Shown in pieces: positions 48,901 through 57,684 of a stretch of 64,000 bases of DNA; position 1 is the stretch's first letter, and every line of letters starts with the position of its first letter. Made by a program: the position numbers and the translations under genes. Origin of the DNA: Clostridia bacterium. Its GTDB lineage: Bacteria; Bacillota; Clostridia; RUG12999. The stretch covers positions 1 to 64,000 of the forward strand of contig JAAWTG010000009.1 of NCBI GenBank assembly GCA_022801925.1, in the 5' to 3' direction. Below the pieces are notes generated by a model that made no database searches, had not been told where the DNA came from, and was given only the letters and a program-made list of their open reading frames with translations.

Positions 48901-49896
48901 CAGATACAGCGTCTCATTGACGGATTCCGGCGGCTGCGTGAATTCTTTTGTTTCGCCGTTTACAATATATTGCTTTTCTCCTGCCATTGCTTGAATTTCT
49001 TTACCGTCAAAAGTAATCTTAACGCCTGTTCCTGTCCGTTCACTCTCTCCTGCCGAAGGACTAAACTGCGAAATTTTTTCTGTAGTGCAGCCCAGATAAT
49101 CTGCAAAATAGCTGACCGGTACAAATGGGGCGCCGTTTCTTTCTATGCTTGCCTTTGTAGTGTCAGCTTCACAAAGTGCTTTCAATTCTCCATGATACAG
49201 TGTTTTGGGGTTTTCCTCGTAAACAATTGCTGCATCTGCAACTGCATTTTGATATGCCGCCTGAAATTCCTCTGTATAATCTGCGGTTGTACTGCCGCCC
49301 GAAGCCGTTTTCAGCACTATTTTATCAAAATAGAGACGTGTTCCCGCCAGTTGTTTCATATTCCACTCACCCGTATTGGCGGAAACATAAGTGATTTTAT
49401 TCCACACGGCGCCTCTGGCGATTTCAAAATCCTCCTCAAGCTTGAAGCTGAAGTTTCTCCAGCCCTCCCAGTCAACAGCAATTGCCTTTGTTTTAAAATA
49501 GGACTCTCCATTCGCTGTCTGCGGATCGCAGTGGACGATAATCGCAAACTGTCCGCCGGTGGCTTTTTCCGAATAGACCGCAAACTCCATTCTGTTATAT
49601 TCGCTCCAATCCCGCGGTATATCTTGTTTCATTTGAATCCCTTTCGAACTTCCGTGATCCCACAGCAGGCTATAACGCGAACTCATCCTTTGCTTGGTAG
49701 ACGGAATACCGCCGGTATTAAGCAATATCCCCATATTATCCGTGTTTAGAATCACATGCTGCGTATCATTCGTCTTCTCCTGCTCAGGAAATCCGTCCCA
49801 TGCCGCATGAACCGGCAACAAATTCGTCGTCAGCGCAACCGCCGAAAGCAACCCTATTTTGCGCATATACCTCCAAAATAACAACTTTTTCATCAA
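45991..49896 (-). CDS. polysaccharide lyase family 8-like enzyme with inserted F5/8 type C (discoidin-like) domain
   Basis: PL8 landmarks: NTGSNR, DGSYIFHIRHAMNGSYGI, SSAVRGRGVGWEHQ, YESINSEGMTNWYTGDGMLYFYN, DRYHMPGVTA, KSWFMFDDELVALGADI, TTIEQR, YLTFWFEHGVSPKNQKYAYVVLPNKTAEQTAEYSKNP; signal peptide at N terminus. Confidence 0.92.
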   Translation of the reverse strand: MMKKLLFWRYMRKIGLLSAVALTTNLLPVHAAWDGFPEQEKTNDTQHVILNTDNMGILLNTGGIPSTKQRMSSRYSLLWDHGSSKGIQMKQDIPRDWSEYNRMEFAVYSEKATGGQFAIIVHCDPQTANGESYFKTKAIAVDWEGWRNFSFKLEEDFEIARGAVWNKITYVSANTGEWNMKQLAGTRLYFDKIVLKTASGGSTTADYTEEFQAAYQNAVADAAIVYEENPKTLYHGELKALCEADTTKASIERNGAPFVPVSYFADYLGCTTEKISQFSPSAGESERTGTGVKITFDGKEIQAMAGEKQYIVNGETKEFTQPPESVNETLYLPLGETAAALGKCVVQKNKLTAVSDSESVYALANSRRMSDFAAYMIHYTEFDISTVTDEDLKQLRQNWRQNLIGTEDNDLTNPYIKEVVDTAGANGKKSLEMMNDEDSDLFALFGEEEIAETLDMSNQYKLLWYIARAYALKGTELYKNPKVLEKIIYGFDWLYDHVYGENVRSGAGWKKGGGFNWYDWEVTTPQYIVDSLLLLEEDLPADKIEKWLIPVDIKCDRVKNTGSNRMLIIYNIIGAALLHNDAERIVKARDGMASAMEYVDEGEGHYEDGSYIFHIRHAMNGSYGIAELTPLVPILQILNNTKFAVTDPRMDHFAEWIYECYEPFMYKGGISSAVRGRGVGWEHQGGGGHVIRAMISLADTMPAEDCARMKSLVKHHVQEDETMDYYSQKNYKPLSIDQINKLQAIMADDTIKPREDYAINKVYYNEDRMVHQRDGYAFVLAMSSSRIYNYESINSEGMTNWYTGDGMLYFYNDPWQYDGYRTASFWSGDRYHMPGVTADTQERQAVSIFGGREYLSSKDFVGGVSNGVYGAAAMELESYHGPGSEDQSVSSYGGPAPAHDCSLEAKKSWFMFDDELVALGADIHANDGFDVQTTIEQRWLREKQKIEGAVTAIPYSVVKVSASAVPEEENVPENTIDDSLDTRWSADGDAWIAFDLGENKPLGYAGIAFFNSNVRETKFDLEVSEDGKTWEKVYSGTSVKGKAGIQGYSLKNKTARYVRIYGHGNTVNEWNSVLECKIYAPTEDGSMLLDDGAGYIQGTEDVTVDGQLLEKVAAYEKSFENPSWIHLQNDAGFYLPEGGKVTMKKVNAETNYLTFWFEHGVSPKNQKYAYVVLPNKTAEQTAEYSKNPDIEILSNTALLQAVREKKLGITQMVFWGNGKCENISVSAPCMVMAQATEGGMEISVSDPTQKLTELTVTVNQKMALESADSGIGVTKGDSGVTLKIDCAGSRGKTFTAKLLNQ
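46660..47030 (-). other. F5/8 type C (CBM32-like) domain inside the PL8 protein
   Basis: VSASAVPEEENVPENTIDDSLDTRWSADGDAWIAFDLGENKPLGYAGIAFFNSNVRETKFDLEVSEDGKTWEKVYSGTS..ARYVRIYGHGNTVNEWNSVLECKIYA. Confidence 0.8.
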
Positions 49897-50016
49897 CCGT
49901 CCCTCCTGTTTTGTTTTTACCTTATGTACTGTTTTCAGCAGGAGATTATCATCCCACCAAAAAAATTAAGTGCTTCCCTCCGCATGAGGAGCTGCATCTT
50001 AATTAGTTATAGTTTT

Positions 50017-50045
50017 ATTTTAAAAGCGTATTTTGAAAAAATCAA
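50017..50045 (-). promoter_or_regulatory. sigmaA-like promoter upstream of the PL8 gene
   Basis: Minus strand TTGATT-N17-TAAAAT, about 120 bp upstream of the lyase start. Confidence 0.5.
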
Positions 50046-50245
50046 CTATCTTTTGCTACGTTTGACTGTACTTTTTCTACAATTTTAATAGATTTCACTG
50101 TTTCTGCAACTATTTTTTGTAAAACGCAAACAATCACATCATTTTCACATTCCAAAATTATACAAATGATTGTCTTTTCTGTTTCCTTTTTTCTTTCGCT
50201 GCAGCTTATTGCCGGATACTGTTATTTCTCCTATTCTTTTCATAA

Positions 50246-50288
50246 AAAAACTCTCGAATAAGACGATTGTGTCATTTCGAGAGTTTTT
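50246..50288. terminator. bidirectional intrinsic terminator
   Basis: AAAAACTCTCGAA ... TTTCGAGAGTTTTT; T tracts on both strands. Confidence 0.82.
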
Positions 50289-50339
50289 GTCATATTTTTA
50301 TGTCAGACTATTTTACTTTCAGTCTTCTCTGTTTTCTTT

Positions 50340-51017
50340 TTATTCTTCTGTTTGATATTCTAATTTCTTTCCCTTTTCTTTATAAACCATATTGGGATAA
50401 ATACGGTTCAGCCGTTCGTCCGAATAATGCGTATCTAAAAATTGTTCCACACGGTTTCTTGCCGAAACACCTTCGTTTCGGGCAGACATACGTCCTACCG
50501 CCGCCGCGGAAACCAACACGTCAACCACCATAAACACCAGCAAAATCCATGTCACAGACCGTCCCCAAGAATTCGGAATCCGTTCTATCCGCTTTGACAT
50601 AAACGGATAGATATCTTTCACCCAAAGGACTGCCAGCAGACCCCAAAACAGTGAATAGAGCAAATTGACCCGTCCGTGAAAATTCAGCGGAAACTGACTA
50701 TAATCCCACGAAACGGTTCCGAACAATGTCTGCTGCACATAACTGCACAAATATTCAAAGGCGGCGCCCAACACTGAACCTGCCAGAAAAATATATAAAT
50801 CCCGTTTTCCGCTGAGCCAAATCAAACTGACCGTCATGAGCAGTGCGCCGAACCCATAGACCAAATTAAACGGTCCGTAAATCAGCCCTGTCCTGCTCTC
50901 AAAATGCCCTCTGGTGATCAAACACCAAATGGTTTCCAGCACCACACCCAAAAAACAGCCGCTGAAGAATACCCAAAACAATTTGTAGAAGTTCAAACCG
51001 GAAGCAAAGCGTTTCAT
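50340..51017 (-). CDS. putative ABC-transporter type IV / CmpB-like integral membrane protein
   Basis: Multi-TM; FFSGCFLGVVLETIWCLITRGHFESRTGLIYGPFNLVYGFGALL and VSWDYSQFPLNFHGRVNLLYSLFWGLLA are typical of this family. Confidence 0.75.
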   Translation of the reverse strand: MKRFASGLNFYKLFWVFFSGCFLGVVLETIWCLITRGHFESRTGLIYGPFNLVYGFGALLMTVSLIWLSGKRDLYIFLAGSVLGAAFEYLCSYVQQTLFGTVSWDYSQFPLNFHGRVNLLYSLFWGLLAVLWVKDIYPFMSKRIERIPNSWGRSVTWILLVFMVVDVLVSAAAVGRMSARNEGVSARNRVEQFLDTHYSDERLNRIYPNMVYKEKGKKLEYQTEE

Positions 51018-51187
51018 GTCTCTTCTCCTTTTTATGAACTATTACTATCAATTGACAAGCGTATTTACTTTTGTTAATTGATGGTACCATTATATCCGAA
51101 TTTTGTCGAAATGTAAAGACTTTGTTCAGTCATCAACAAAGTACCACCGCGCTTCTATGATACGTTTCGCCATGGAACGGCACCCAT

Positions 51188-52576
51188 TTATACGACAGTC
51201 TCCCGATTGGCTAGGCTGCTATTTTGTGAAAGCTTCTGAAAGAGATTTCGCAAAACCAAAACAGCCGTGACTGCCAAAATCACCTCTGTGACTGTTTGCG
51301 CATATGCCAAGCCATAGAGCGGAAACAGTGCGTTCAAAATATATAACGCCGGTATCTCCATCACAATTTTTCGCAAGATAGCAAATACAAACGCCTTTTT
51401 CCCCATGCCGAGCGCTTGGAAGATACCCACTGCCAAAAAGTCCATACACAAAAACGGCAATCCAAAACACATGCCGCGCAAAAAGCTGGTGCCATAATCA
51501 ATAATGTTCTCATTTTCCATAAACAAACGTGTGAGAAAGCCTGCTCCGAAATAATACAACACCACAACTGCCGCCGTAAATCCAAGAATGATTTTAACAG
51601 AGAAAACAATCGCCCGCTTCATTCGCTTGGTATCACCGCTTGCATAGGTATAGCTGACAAGCGGCATAATCCCCTGCGAAAATCCCAGTGCAATCTGCAT
51701 AGGTACCATATTAACTTTATATGAAATTCCCATTGCCGCCACTGCGTCAGAACCAAACGATGCGGTAAAATTGTTCAGTACCGTCATTCCGGTAACGTTC
51801 AAAAGATTTTGAATTGCCGCCGGAACACCTACGCCGCAAACCCCCATAACAATTGCCTTTTTGAACCGAAACATGCGCGGATTGATGCATACATATGTTT
51901 TTTTCCGTTTCACATAGAGTAGAATAAAGAAATATGCACATGCCGTACAATTGGAAAGAAATGTCGCAAGCCCTGCGCCCGCCGCACCCATGTTCAGTCC
52001 CTGCGGCAAAATAAAAATCGGGTCAAGCAAAATGTTTAAAAAACAGCCGCTCATAGTACCAATACTTGCATGAAGAGTCGCGCCCTCCGAGCGCACCAGA
52101 TATGCCATCACCACATTGAGAATAGACGGCATGGCGCCGCACGCAACCGTCCATTTCAAATAATTTCCTGTGGCAGTTACCGTCTGCGCATCTGTTCCAA
52201 GAATCGTAAGCACCGGATTTTTTCCGATAATATAGATAAAAGAAAACAGCAGTCCGCAAAACACCGAGCAATAAAAACCAAACGCCGATGTACGCCGTAC
52301 CGTGTCATATTCTTTTCTGCCAAGCGCACGGCTCATCATGCTGGAACTGCCAACGCCAAACAAATTATTCACCGCATTAAATGCGAGCAGTAATGGCGCA
52401 GCAAGCGTCACTGCTGCGTTTTGTATCGGGTCGTTCAGCATACCGACAAAATAGGTGTCCGCCAGATTATATATCACCATCACCAACGAACTAATCACCG
52501 TTGGAATCGCCATAGACAGCACTGCCCGCGGCACTGGCGCCTGTTCAAATAAAAATAATTTTTGTTTATCTTCCAT
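51188..52576 (-). CDS. MATE family efflux transporter
   Basis: Twelve-TM MatE pattern: PTVISSLVMVIYNLADTYFVGML, NNLFGVGSSSMMSRALGRKEYD. Confidence 0.92.
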   Translation of the reverse strand: MEDKQKLFLFEQAPVPRAVLSMAIPTVISSLVMVIYNLADTYFVGMLNDPIQNAAVTLAAPLLLAFNAVNNLFGVGSSSMMSRALGRKEYDTVRRTSAFGFYCSVFCGLLFSFIYIIGKNPVLTILGTDAQTVTATGNYLKWTVACGAMPSILNVVMAYLVRSEGATLHASIGTMSGCFLNILLDPIFILPQGLNMGAAGAGLATFLSNCTACAYFFILLYVKRKKTYVCINPRMFRFKKAIVMGVCGVGVPAAIQNLLNVTGMTVLNNFTASFGSDAVAAMGISYKVNMVPMQIALGFSQGIMPLVSYTYASGDTKRMKRAIVFSVKIILGFTAAVVVLYYFGAGFLTRLFMENENIIDYGTSFLRGMCFGLPFLCMDFLAVGIFQALGMGKKAFVFAILRKIVMEIPALYILNALFPLYGLAYAQTVTEVILAVTAVLVLRNLFQKLSQNSSLANRETVV

Positions 52577-52833
52577 GATTTTTTAATACCTTTCTTTTTT
52601 CAAAACAACTCATCCAATAAAATGTAGTATCATTTTCTCCGACCTCGGTACTATTCCCAGCTTTTCAAACGGCATATTGTAATCGCAGCCTGCATATTTT
52701 TCCCACCATGCTTTCCGTTAAAATGATAGTGCAGACTTCTTTAGGTGTTCCGCCTGACATTCTCCCATTTATGTACGAGTTATTATTTTTATCATTTCTG
52801 CCGTTCAAGCAGCCAATTCATTTTTTAATATTA

Positions 52834-52875
52834 CAAGACCTCCTGCTTGTAGAAACTTTACAGCAAAAGGTCTTG
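52834..52875 (-). terminator. candidate terminator hairpin downstream of ileS
   Basis: CAAGACCT-N26-AGGTCTTG; minus strand continues TAATATTAAAAAATG (weak U tract). Confidence 0.4.
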
Positions 52876-52917
52876 TTTTCATATCACATATTTTTAGCTC
52901 AAAAATGCTTCCGCCGC

Positions 52918-55701
52918 TTACTCACTCAAATCCATGTCCGCCACAACCTCTGCACAGCGGTCGCATAGTTCCGGATGGTCGCCATGACTTCCTACAGAAT
53001 CCGTGAACATCCAGCAACGCTGGCATTTTTCGCCCTCCGCCGGCTGCACTTTGACGCCGATTCCGGTCAATTCGCTTTTTTCTTCCGGTTCACCTTCCGT
53101 CAGTTCCACCTGAGAAGCAATGAAAATCATGGGTAGAATATCCTCGTTTGCTTTCAGGAACTGTGCCATTTCGCCGCTTGCCGTAATACTTACCTTTGCC
53201 GCAAGCGAAGAACCAATCACTTTTTCATTTCGCGCACTTTCCAGCGCTTTTGCCACGTCGCTTCTGACATCCAGCAATTTATCATATTTCTGTTCCAGCG
53301 GCTCATTCACATATTGGTCGTTTTTCTCCGGCATATCGTTATACAGAATAGACGTTAAATCGTCTCCGCTGTGGTGCGGCATTGCCGCCCAGATTTCCTC
53401 CGAAGTGAACGCCAATATCGGCGACATAATGCGAACCAGCGCGTCCAGAATCAAATACATTGCCGTCTGTCCGCTGCGGCGGCTCTGGCTGTCCGCTTTT
53501 TCTGTATACAATCGGTCTTTGATGATATCCAAATAGAAGTTACTCAAATCCACGACACAGAAATTGTGCAGTGAATGATACACTACATGGAATTCATAAT
53601 TATCATATCCCTGACGTGCACGTTCCACTAAATGATTCAGTTTCAGCAGTGCCCACTGATCCAGTTCCTCCATTTTTTCATAAGGAACCATATCGGTTTC
53701 CGGATTGAAATCACTGATGTTCCCCAAAATATACCGCGCTGTGTTACGAATCTTACGATATCCTTCCGACAGTTGTTTCAAAATGTCGTTTGAGATTTTC
53801 ACATCGCTGCGGTAGTCTGCCGACGCAATCCACATGCGCAAAATATCCGCGCCGTATTTTTTGATAACGTCCTGCGGGTCAATGCCGTTGCCCTTGGATT
53901 TGGACATTTTATTCCCTTCCAAGTCAATCAGCATACCGTGCGTGAGAACGCTTTTATAAGGCGCTTTTCCTGTGTTCGCAACGCTAACCAGCAGTGACGA
54001 CTGGAACCAGCCGCGGTATTGGTCGTTTCCTTCCAAATATAAATCCGCCGGCCACTGCAAATCTTCTCGCTGCTGCAACACAGCGCCGTTAGAAGAACCG
54101 GAATCAAACCAAACATCCATGATATCCGTTTCTTTTGTCAGTTCTTTGCAGCCGCATTCGCAAACAAAATCACTGCCCAGAATTTCTTCCGCTGTCATTT
54201 CAAACCACGCATTCGACCCTTTTTCGCGGAACAAATCCGCCACTTTTTGAATGGTTTCGTCTGTGATCAGTTCTTTTCCGCAGTCTTTACAATAGAAAAT
54301 CGGAATCGGCACGCCCCAGACACGCTGACGGGAGATACACCAGTCATTGCGGTCTTGTACCATGTTTTTAATGCGTTCTTCGCCCCATGCAGGCAGCCAT
54401 TCTACTTTTTCAATTTCGCGCAGCGCTTCTTCCTTGAATCCTTTTACGGAAGCAAACCACTGCTCTGTCGCGCGGTAGATAATCGGTTCTTTACATCTCC
54501 AGCAGTGCGGATAGGAGTGCGAAATATGCGCTTTGGCAAGCAAGGTGCCGTCCGCTTCCAGCCGCTCCAAAATTGCGCCGTTTGCTTTTTCATAGAACAG
54601 TCCCGCAAACGGTCCCGCTTCTTCCGTTAAATATCCCTTTGCGTCCACCGGCACAACCGTTTCAATATTATCATATTTCTGGCAAACATCAAAGTCCTCC
54701 ATACCATGCCCCGGTGCTGTATGTACACAGCCAGTACCGGCTTCCAAGGTGACATGGTCGCCCAAAATCACAAGCGACTGACGCAGCAGGAACGGATGTT
54801 GGCAAGTCATGTATTCCAGTTCGCTGCCCTGCACTGTTTTGATAACACTGTAATCTGCAATGCCTGCCGTCTTGCATACTTCGTCCACCAGGTCGCTAGC
54901 AATGACATATGCTTCGTTACCGTTTTTCACAAGGCTATATTCAAAATTCTCATTCAGACACACCGCCATATTCGCAGGAAGCGTCCAAGTCGTCGTTGTC
55001 CAAATAACAAAATATACCTCTTCTTTGATATCTGCAAACAGTCCTTTGTCGTCTGTTACTTTAAATTTTACATAGATGGAAACGGTATCATCATCTTGAT
55101 ACTCAATTTCTGCTTCTGCAAGCGCTGTCTGGCAGTCTGCACACCAATAAACCGGTTTCAAACCTTTATAGATAAACCCTTTTTTCGCCATTTCACCAAA
55201 CATTTCAATTTGTTTTGCTTCAAATTCCGGTTGTTTGGTCAAATAGGGATGTTCCCAATCGCCAATCACGCCCAACCGTTTGAACTGTTCGCGCTGGTTA
55301 TTCACATATTTGTCCGCAAATTCGCCACATTTCTGACGGAACTTGGATACCCCCGCTTCGTGCGGCGTGATACCGAGCGCTTTCATTGCCTGTTTTTCAA
55401 TCGGCAGTCCATGCGTATCCCAGCCTGGCACATACGGCGCGCGGAATCCGCTCATATTTTTATAACGGACAATCAAATCCTTCAGAATTTTGTTCATGGT
55501 ATGCCCCAAATGAATGTCTCCATTGGCATAGGGCGGTCCGTCATGCAGAACAAAAACCGGTTTTCCGGCATTTTTCTCCATCAGTCCGTCATATAAACGT
55601 TCTGCTTCCCATTTTTTTAATGTTTCCGGCTCCTTCACCGGCAAATTTGCCCGCATAGAAAAATCCGTTTTAGGCAAATTCAGTGTTTTCCCATAGTCCA
55701 T
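52918..55701 (-). CDS. ileS: isoleucyl-tRNA synthetase
   Basis: DGPPYANGDIHLGHTMNKILKD (HIGH), GMLIDLEGNKMSKSKGNGIDP (KMSKS), C-terminal Zn motif CQRCWMF..LCDRCAEVV. Start assigned to MDYGKTLNLPKTDFSMR at 55701; ORF call extends to 55818. Confidence 0.96.
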   Translation of the reverse strand: MDYGKTLNLPKTDFSMRANLPVKEPETLKKWEAERLYDGLMEKNAGKPVFVLHDGPPYANGDIHLGHTMNKILKDLIVRYKNMSGFRAPYVPGWDTHGLPIEKQAMKALGITPHEAGVSKFRQKCGEFADKYVNNQREQFKRLGVIGDWEHPYLTKQPEFEAKQIEMFGEMAKKGFIYKGLKPVYWCADCQTALAEAEIEYQDDDTVSIYVKFKVTDDKGLFADIKEEVYFVIWTTTTWTLPANMAVCLNENFEYSLVKNGNEAYVIASDLVDEVCKTAGIADYSVIKTVQGSELEYMTCQHPFLLRQSLVILGDHVTLEAGTGCVHTAPGHGMEDFDVCQKYDNIETVVPVDAKGYLTEEAGPFAGLFYEKANGAILERLEADGTLLAKAHISHSYPHCWRCKEPIIYRATEQWFASVKGFKEEALREIEKVEWLPAWGEERIKNMVQDRNDWCISRQRVWGVPIPIFYCKDCGKELITDETIQKVADLFREKGSNAWFEMTAEEILGSDFVCECGCKELTKETDIMDVWFDSGSSNGAVLQQREDLQWPADLYLEGNDQYRGWFQSSLLVSVANTGKAPYKSVLTHGMLIDLEGNKMSKSKGNGIDPQDVIKKYGADILRMWIASADYRSDVKISNDILKQLSEGYRKIRNTARYILGNISDFNPETDMVPYEKMEELDQWALLKLNHLVERARQGYDNYEFHVVYHSLHNFCVVDLSNFYLDIIKDRLYTEKADSQSRRSGQTAMYLILDALVRIMSPILAFTSEEIWAAMPHHSGDDLTSILYNDMPEKNDQYVNEPLEQKYDKLLDVRSDVAKALESARNEKVIGSSLAAKVSITASGEMAQFLKANEDILPMIFIASQVELTEGEPEEKSELTGIGVKVQPAEGEKCQRCWMFTDSVGSHGDHPELCDRCAEVVADMDLSE

Positions 55702-55840
55702 TTTCTCTATCGCTCCTTCAATAAGGCGCTTTGCGCCGTCATTCAACAATTTCATCGTGGATTGCCCACCGAAAAATGAAGCAACACGCATCTTGTCACC
55801 AAACAGAGATACCTTCATTTTTCTCTATCACAATGGTAAG

Positions 55841-56572
55841 TTAATCTTCTTCCTGTATATTTTCTACGCTCATTTGCTGCTCCATTGCCTGCCGGATATG
55901 CAGCATGGTTTCCTCTCTGCGCAAACGTATTTCTTCCGATTCTGCCGGTTCAAAAGACGCTGCCGACGGTGCATATGACTGCTGTGCCACATTTTCTGCC
56001 ACTCCGTCCACTGCACTCTGCGGCGCGGCATGGTAGGTTTGCGCCTGCGCCGACTGCGGCGGCGCCGGTTCTGCCTGTGGCAGCACCTTCGGATTCGCTT
56101 CCGGTATCTTTTCAATCATTTCCAGCCCCGACTGCAAAATAGAACGCATTTGGTTTTTGTAGCCCGCCATCACCATCTTCATCTGTTCCAATTCCATATT
56201 AATCTGGGATAACTGGTGTTTGCTGTCCATCAGAAGTTCCCGCGCCTTGGTTTCCGCTTCTTCAATAATGGTCTGTGCTTTGGCGTTTGCTGTTTTTTTC
56301 ACCTCATCGCTGGTACTCTGCGCCACAATCAAGGTGTTTTGCATAACGTCCTCCATAGATTTATAGCGGCTGACGGCTGTTGTGAGTGTACCAAGTTTGT
56401 CTTTCATGGAAACATTTTCCATATAAAGTTCTTTGTAGTCCTGTAAGAGGATACGCATAAACTCATCTACATCTTCTTTGTTATATCCGCCTAAATTTTT
56501 CTTAAATTCCTTCATTTCAATGTCCAGTGGCGACAGCATACTTCCTCCATCCCTTCTTCTGTTATCCTGCAA
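55841..56572 (-). CDS. divIVA: DivIVA-domain cell division protein
   Basis: LSPLDIEMKEFKKNLGGYNKEDVDEFMRILLQDYKELY and coiled coil. Confidence 0.93.
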   Translation of the reverse strand: MQDNRRRDGGSMLSPLDIEMKEFKKNLGGYNKEDVDEFMRILLQDYKELYMENVSMKDKLGTLTTAVSRYKSMEDVMQNTLIVAQSTSDEVKKTANAKAQTIIEEAETKARELLMDSKHQLSQINMELEQMKMVMAGYKNQMRSILQSGLEMIEKIPEANPKVLPQAEPAPPQSAQAQTYHAAPQSAVDGVAENVAQQSYAPSAASFEPAESEEIRLRREETMLHIRQAMEQQMSVENIQEED

Positions 56573-56625
56573 AAGGCAGTCTCAGCCCTGTCTTCCGGCA
56601 TGTCACACGGCTGAACCTGCCTTAT

Positions 56626-57372
56626 TTACCGATATTGTTTTACCAATACCTTGAGTCTTCCTTTTTTCGTTTGTCCTAAAATGCGCTCTACTGCAAACTT
56701 CCCGTTTCGGCGCACAGACAGGATATCTCCTTCTTTGATTTTCTGCGCTGGATCCTTCGCTTCGCGGTGGTTTAAAGAAACATCTCCCTCGCTGATAACC
56801 TCCACAGCTCGTCCGCGTGACTGGCGCATCACAGCCGCAACAAACGCATCCAGCCGCAAAGACGCAACGCCAATTTCTATGTGTTCAAACACGCGCGGCG
56901 GTATAGTCGCTTGCTCCGGCAGCACCTGCTCACAAGTGACCGGAACTCTCCCTATTTTATCCAGATTGCGGCAGATATATTCCGCCATTTCAGCGGTACA
57001 AAACACCCATGCGCCTTCTTCGTCCGGTGCAATATCTCCGACTGTTTCCCGCCTGATGCCAAGCGACAGAACCGCCCCCATCACGCTGCGGTGCGGAAGC
57101 TGTTCCTGCTTTGACCGAATGCGTACCACGCCAATGCCAAACTCCACTTCTGCGGCGCTTTCTATGTAGTCGGGACAAAACGCCAAAATTCGCCGTTCTG
57201 CCTCCGCATAACCGCCGCTTTCAAACAATTGCACTTTGCCGCGGGCAAAGTCTTTCGCCAACACTTGTTCCTCCGGCGTTAAAAACCATGTTGTTACGGT
57301 ATAATTTCCGTCTGCCGCCCGGCGGATATCATCTTCTATTTTCGCTAAAAACAATTTTTCCTGTTCCATCAC
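56626..57372 (-). CDS. ylmH: YlmH-family S4-domain RNA-binding protein
   Basis: VMGAVLSLGIRRETVGDI; S4 motif ASLRLDAFVAAVMRQSRGRAVEVISEGDVSLNHREAKDPAQKIKEGDILSVRRNGKF. Confidence 0.92.
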   Translation of the reverse strand: MMEQEKLFLAKIEDDIRRAADGNYTVTTWFLTPEEQVLAKDFARGKVQLFESGGYAEAERRILAFCPDYIESAAEVEFGIGVVRIRSKQEQLPHRSVMGAVLSLGIRRETVGDIAPDEEGAWVFCTAEMAEYICRNLDKIGRVPVTCEQVLPEQATIPPRVFEHIEIGVASLRLDAFVAAVMRQSRGRAVEVISEGDVSLNHREAKDPAQKIKEGDILSVRRNGKFAVERILGQTKKGRLKVLVKQYR

Positions 57373-57671
57373 ATCAAAACCAATATAACGATTTGAATTA
57401 AAATAGAGCCGATAATTTGAATCGCAAACAGTGCAATCACCGGCGAAAAATCAATTGGCATATTCCCCAGCGGCGTGCGGTTCAAAAGTGAACGAATCGG
57501 CGCAATTAAAAATTCCGTCAATTGATACAACATATTTTTCAATTTGTACATAAATTCGCCGCCCACGCCCATCGGCACCCAGGACAGCACTGCCCGTGCA
57601 ACAATCATCAGCGTCATGATATTCATAACAGCACTGAGTGACCGCACAAGCGCGGTTGCGAGAACAGCCAT
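57369..57671 (-). CDS. YggT family membrane protein
   Basis: IVARAVLSWVP.. and LTEFLIAPIRSLLNRTPLGNMPIDFSPVIALFAIQII; sepF-adjacent. Confidence 0.9.
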   Translation of the reverse strand: MAVLATALVRSLSAVMNIMTLMIVARAVLSWVPMGVGGEFMYKLKNMLYQLTEFLIAPIRSLLNRTPLGNMPIDFSPVIALFAIQIIGSILIQIVILVLM

Positions 57672-57684
57672 CTTTTACACGCTC

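Noticed and set aside
48520-49749. 409-aa + strand ORF opposite the PL8 lyase (also 46759-47886, 20770-21852, 41069-42052, 54706-55596, 30458-31303)
   Set aside because: Antisense shadows of well supported genes; compositionally unlike proteins and no RBS evidence.
52618-52917. 52708-52968 + ORF between ileS and the MATE gene
   Set aside because: No RBS, overlaps the ileS 3' end, low-complexity hydrophobic translation; region treated as intergenic.
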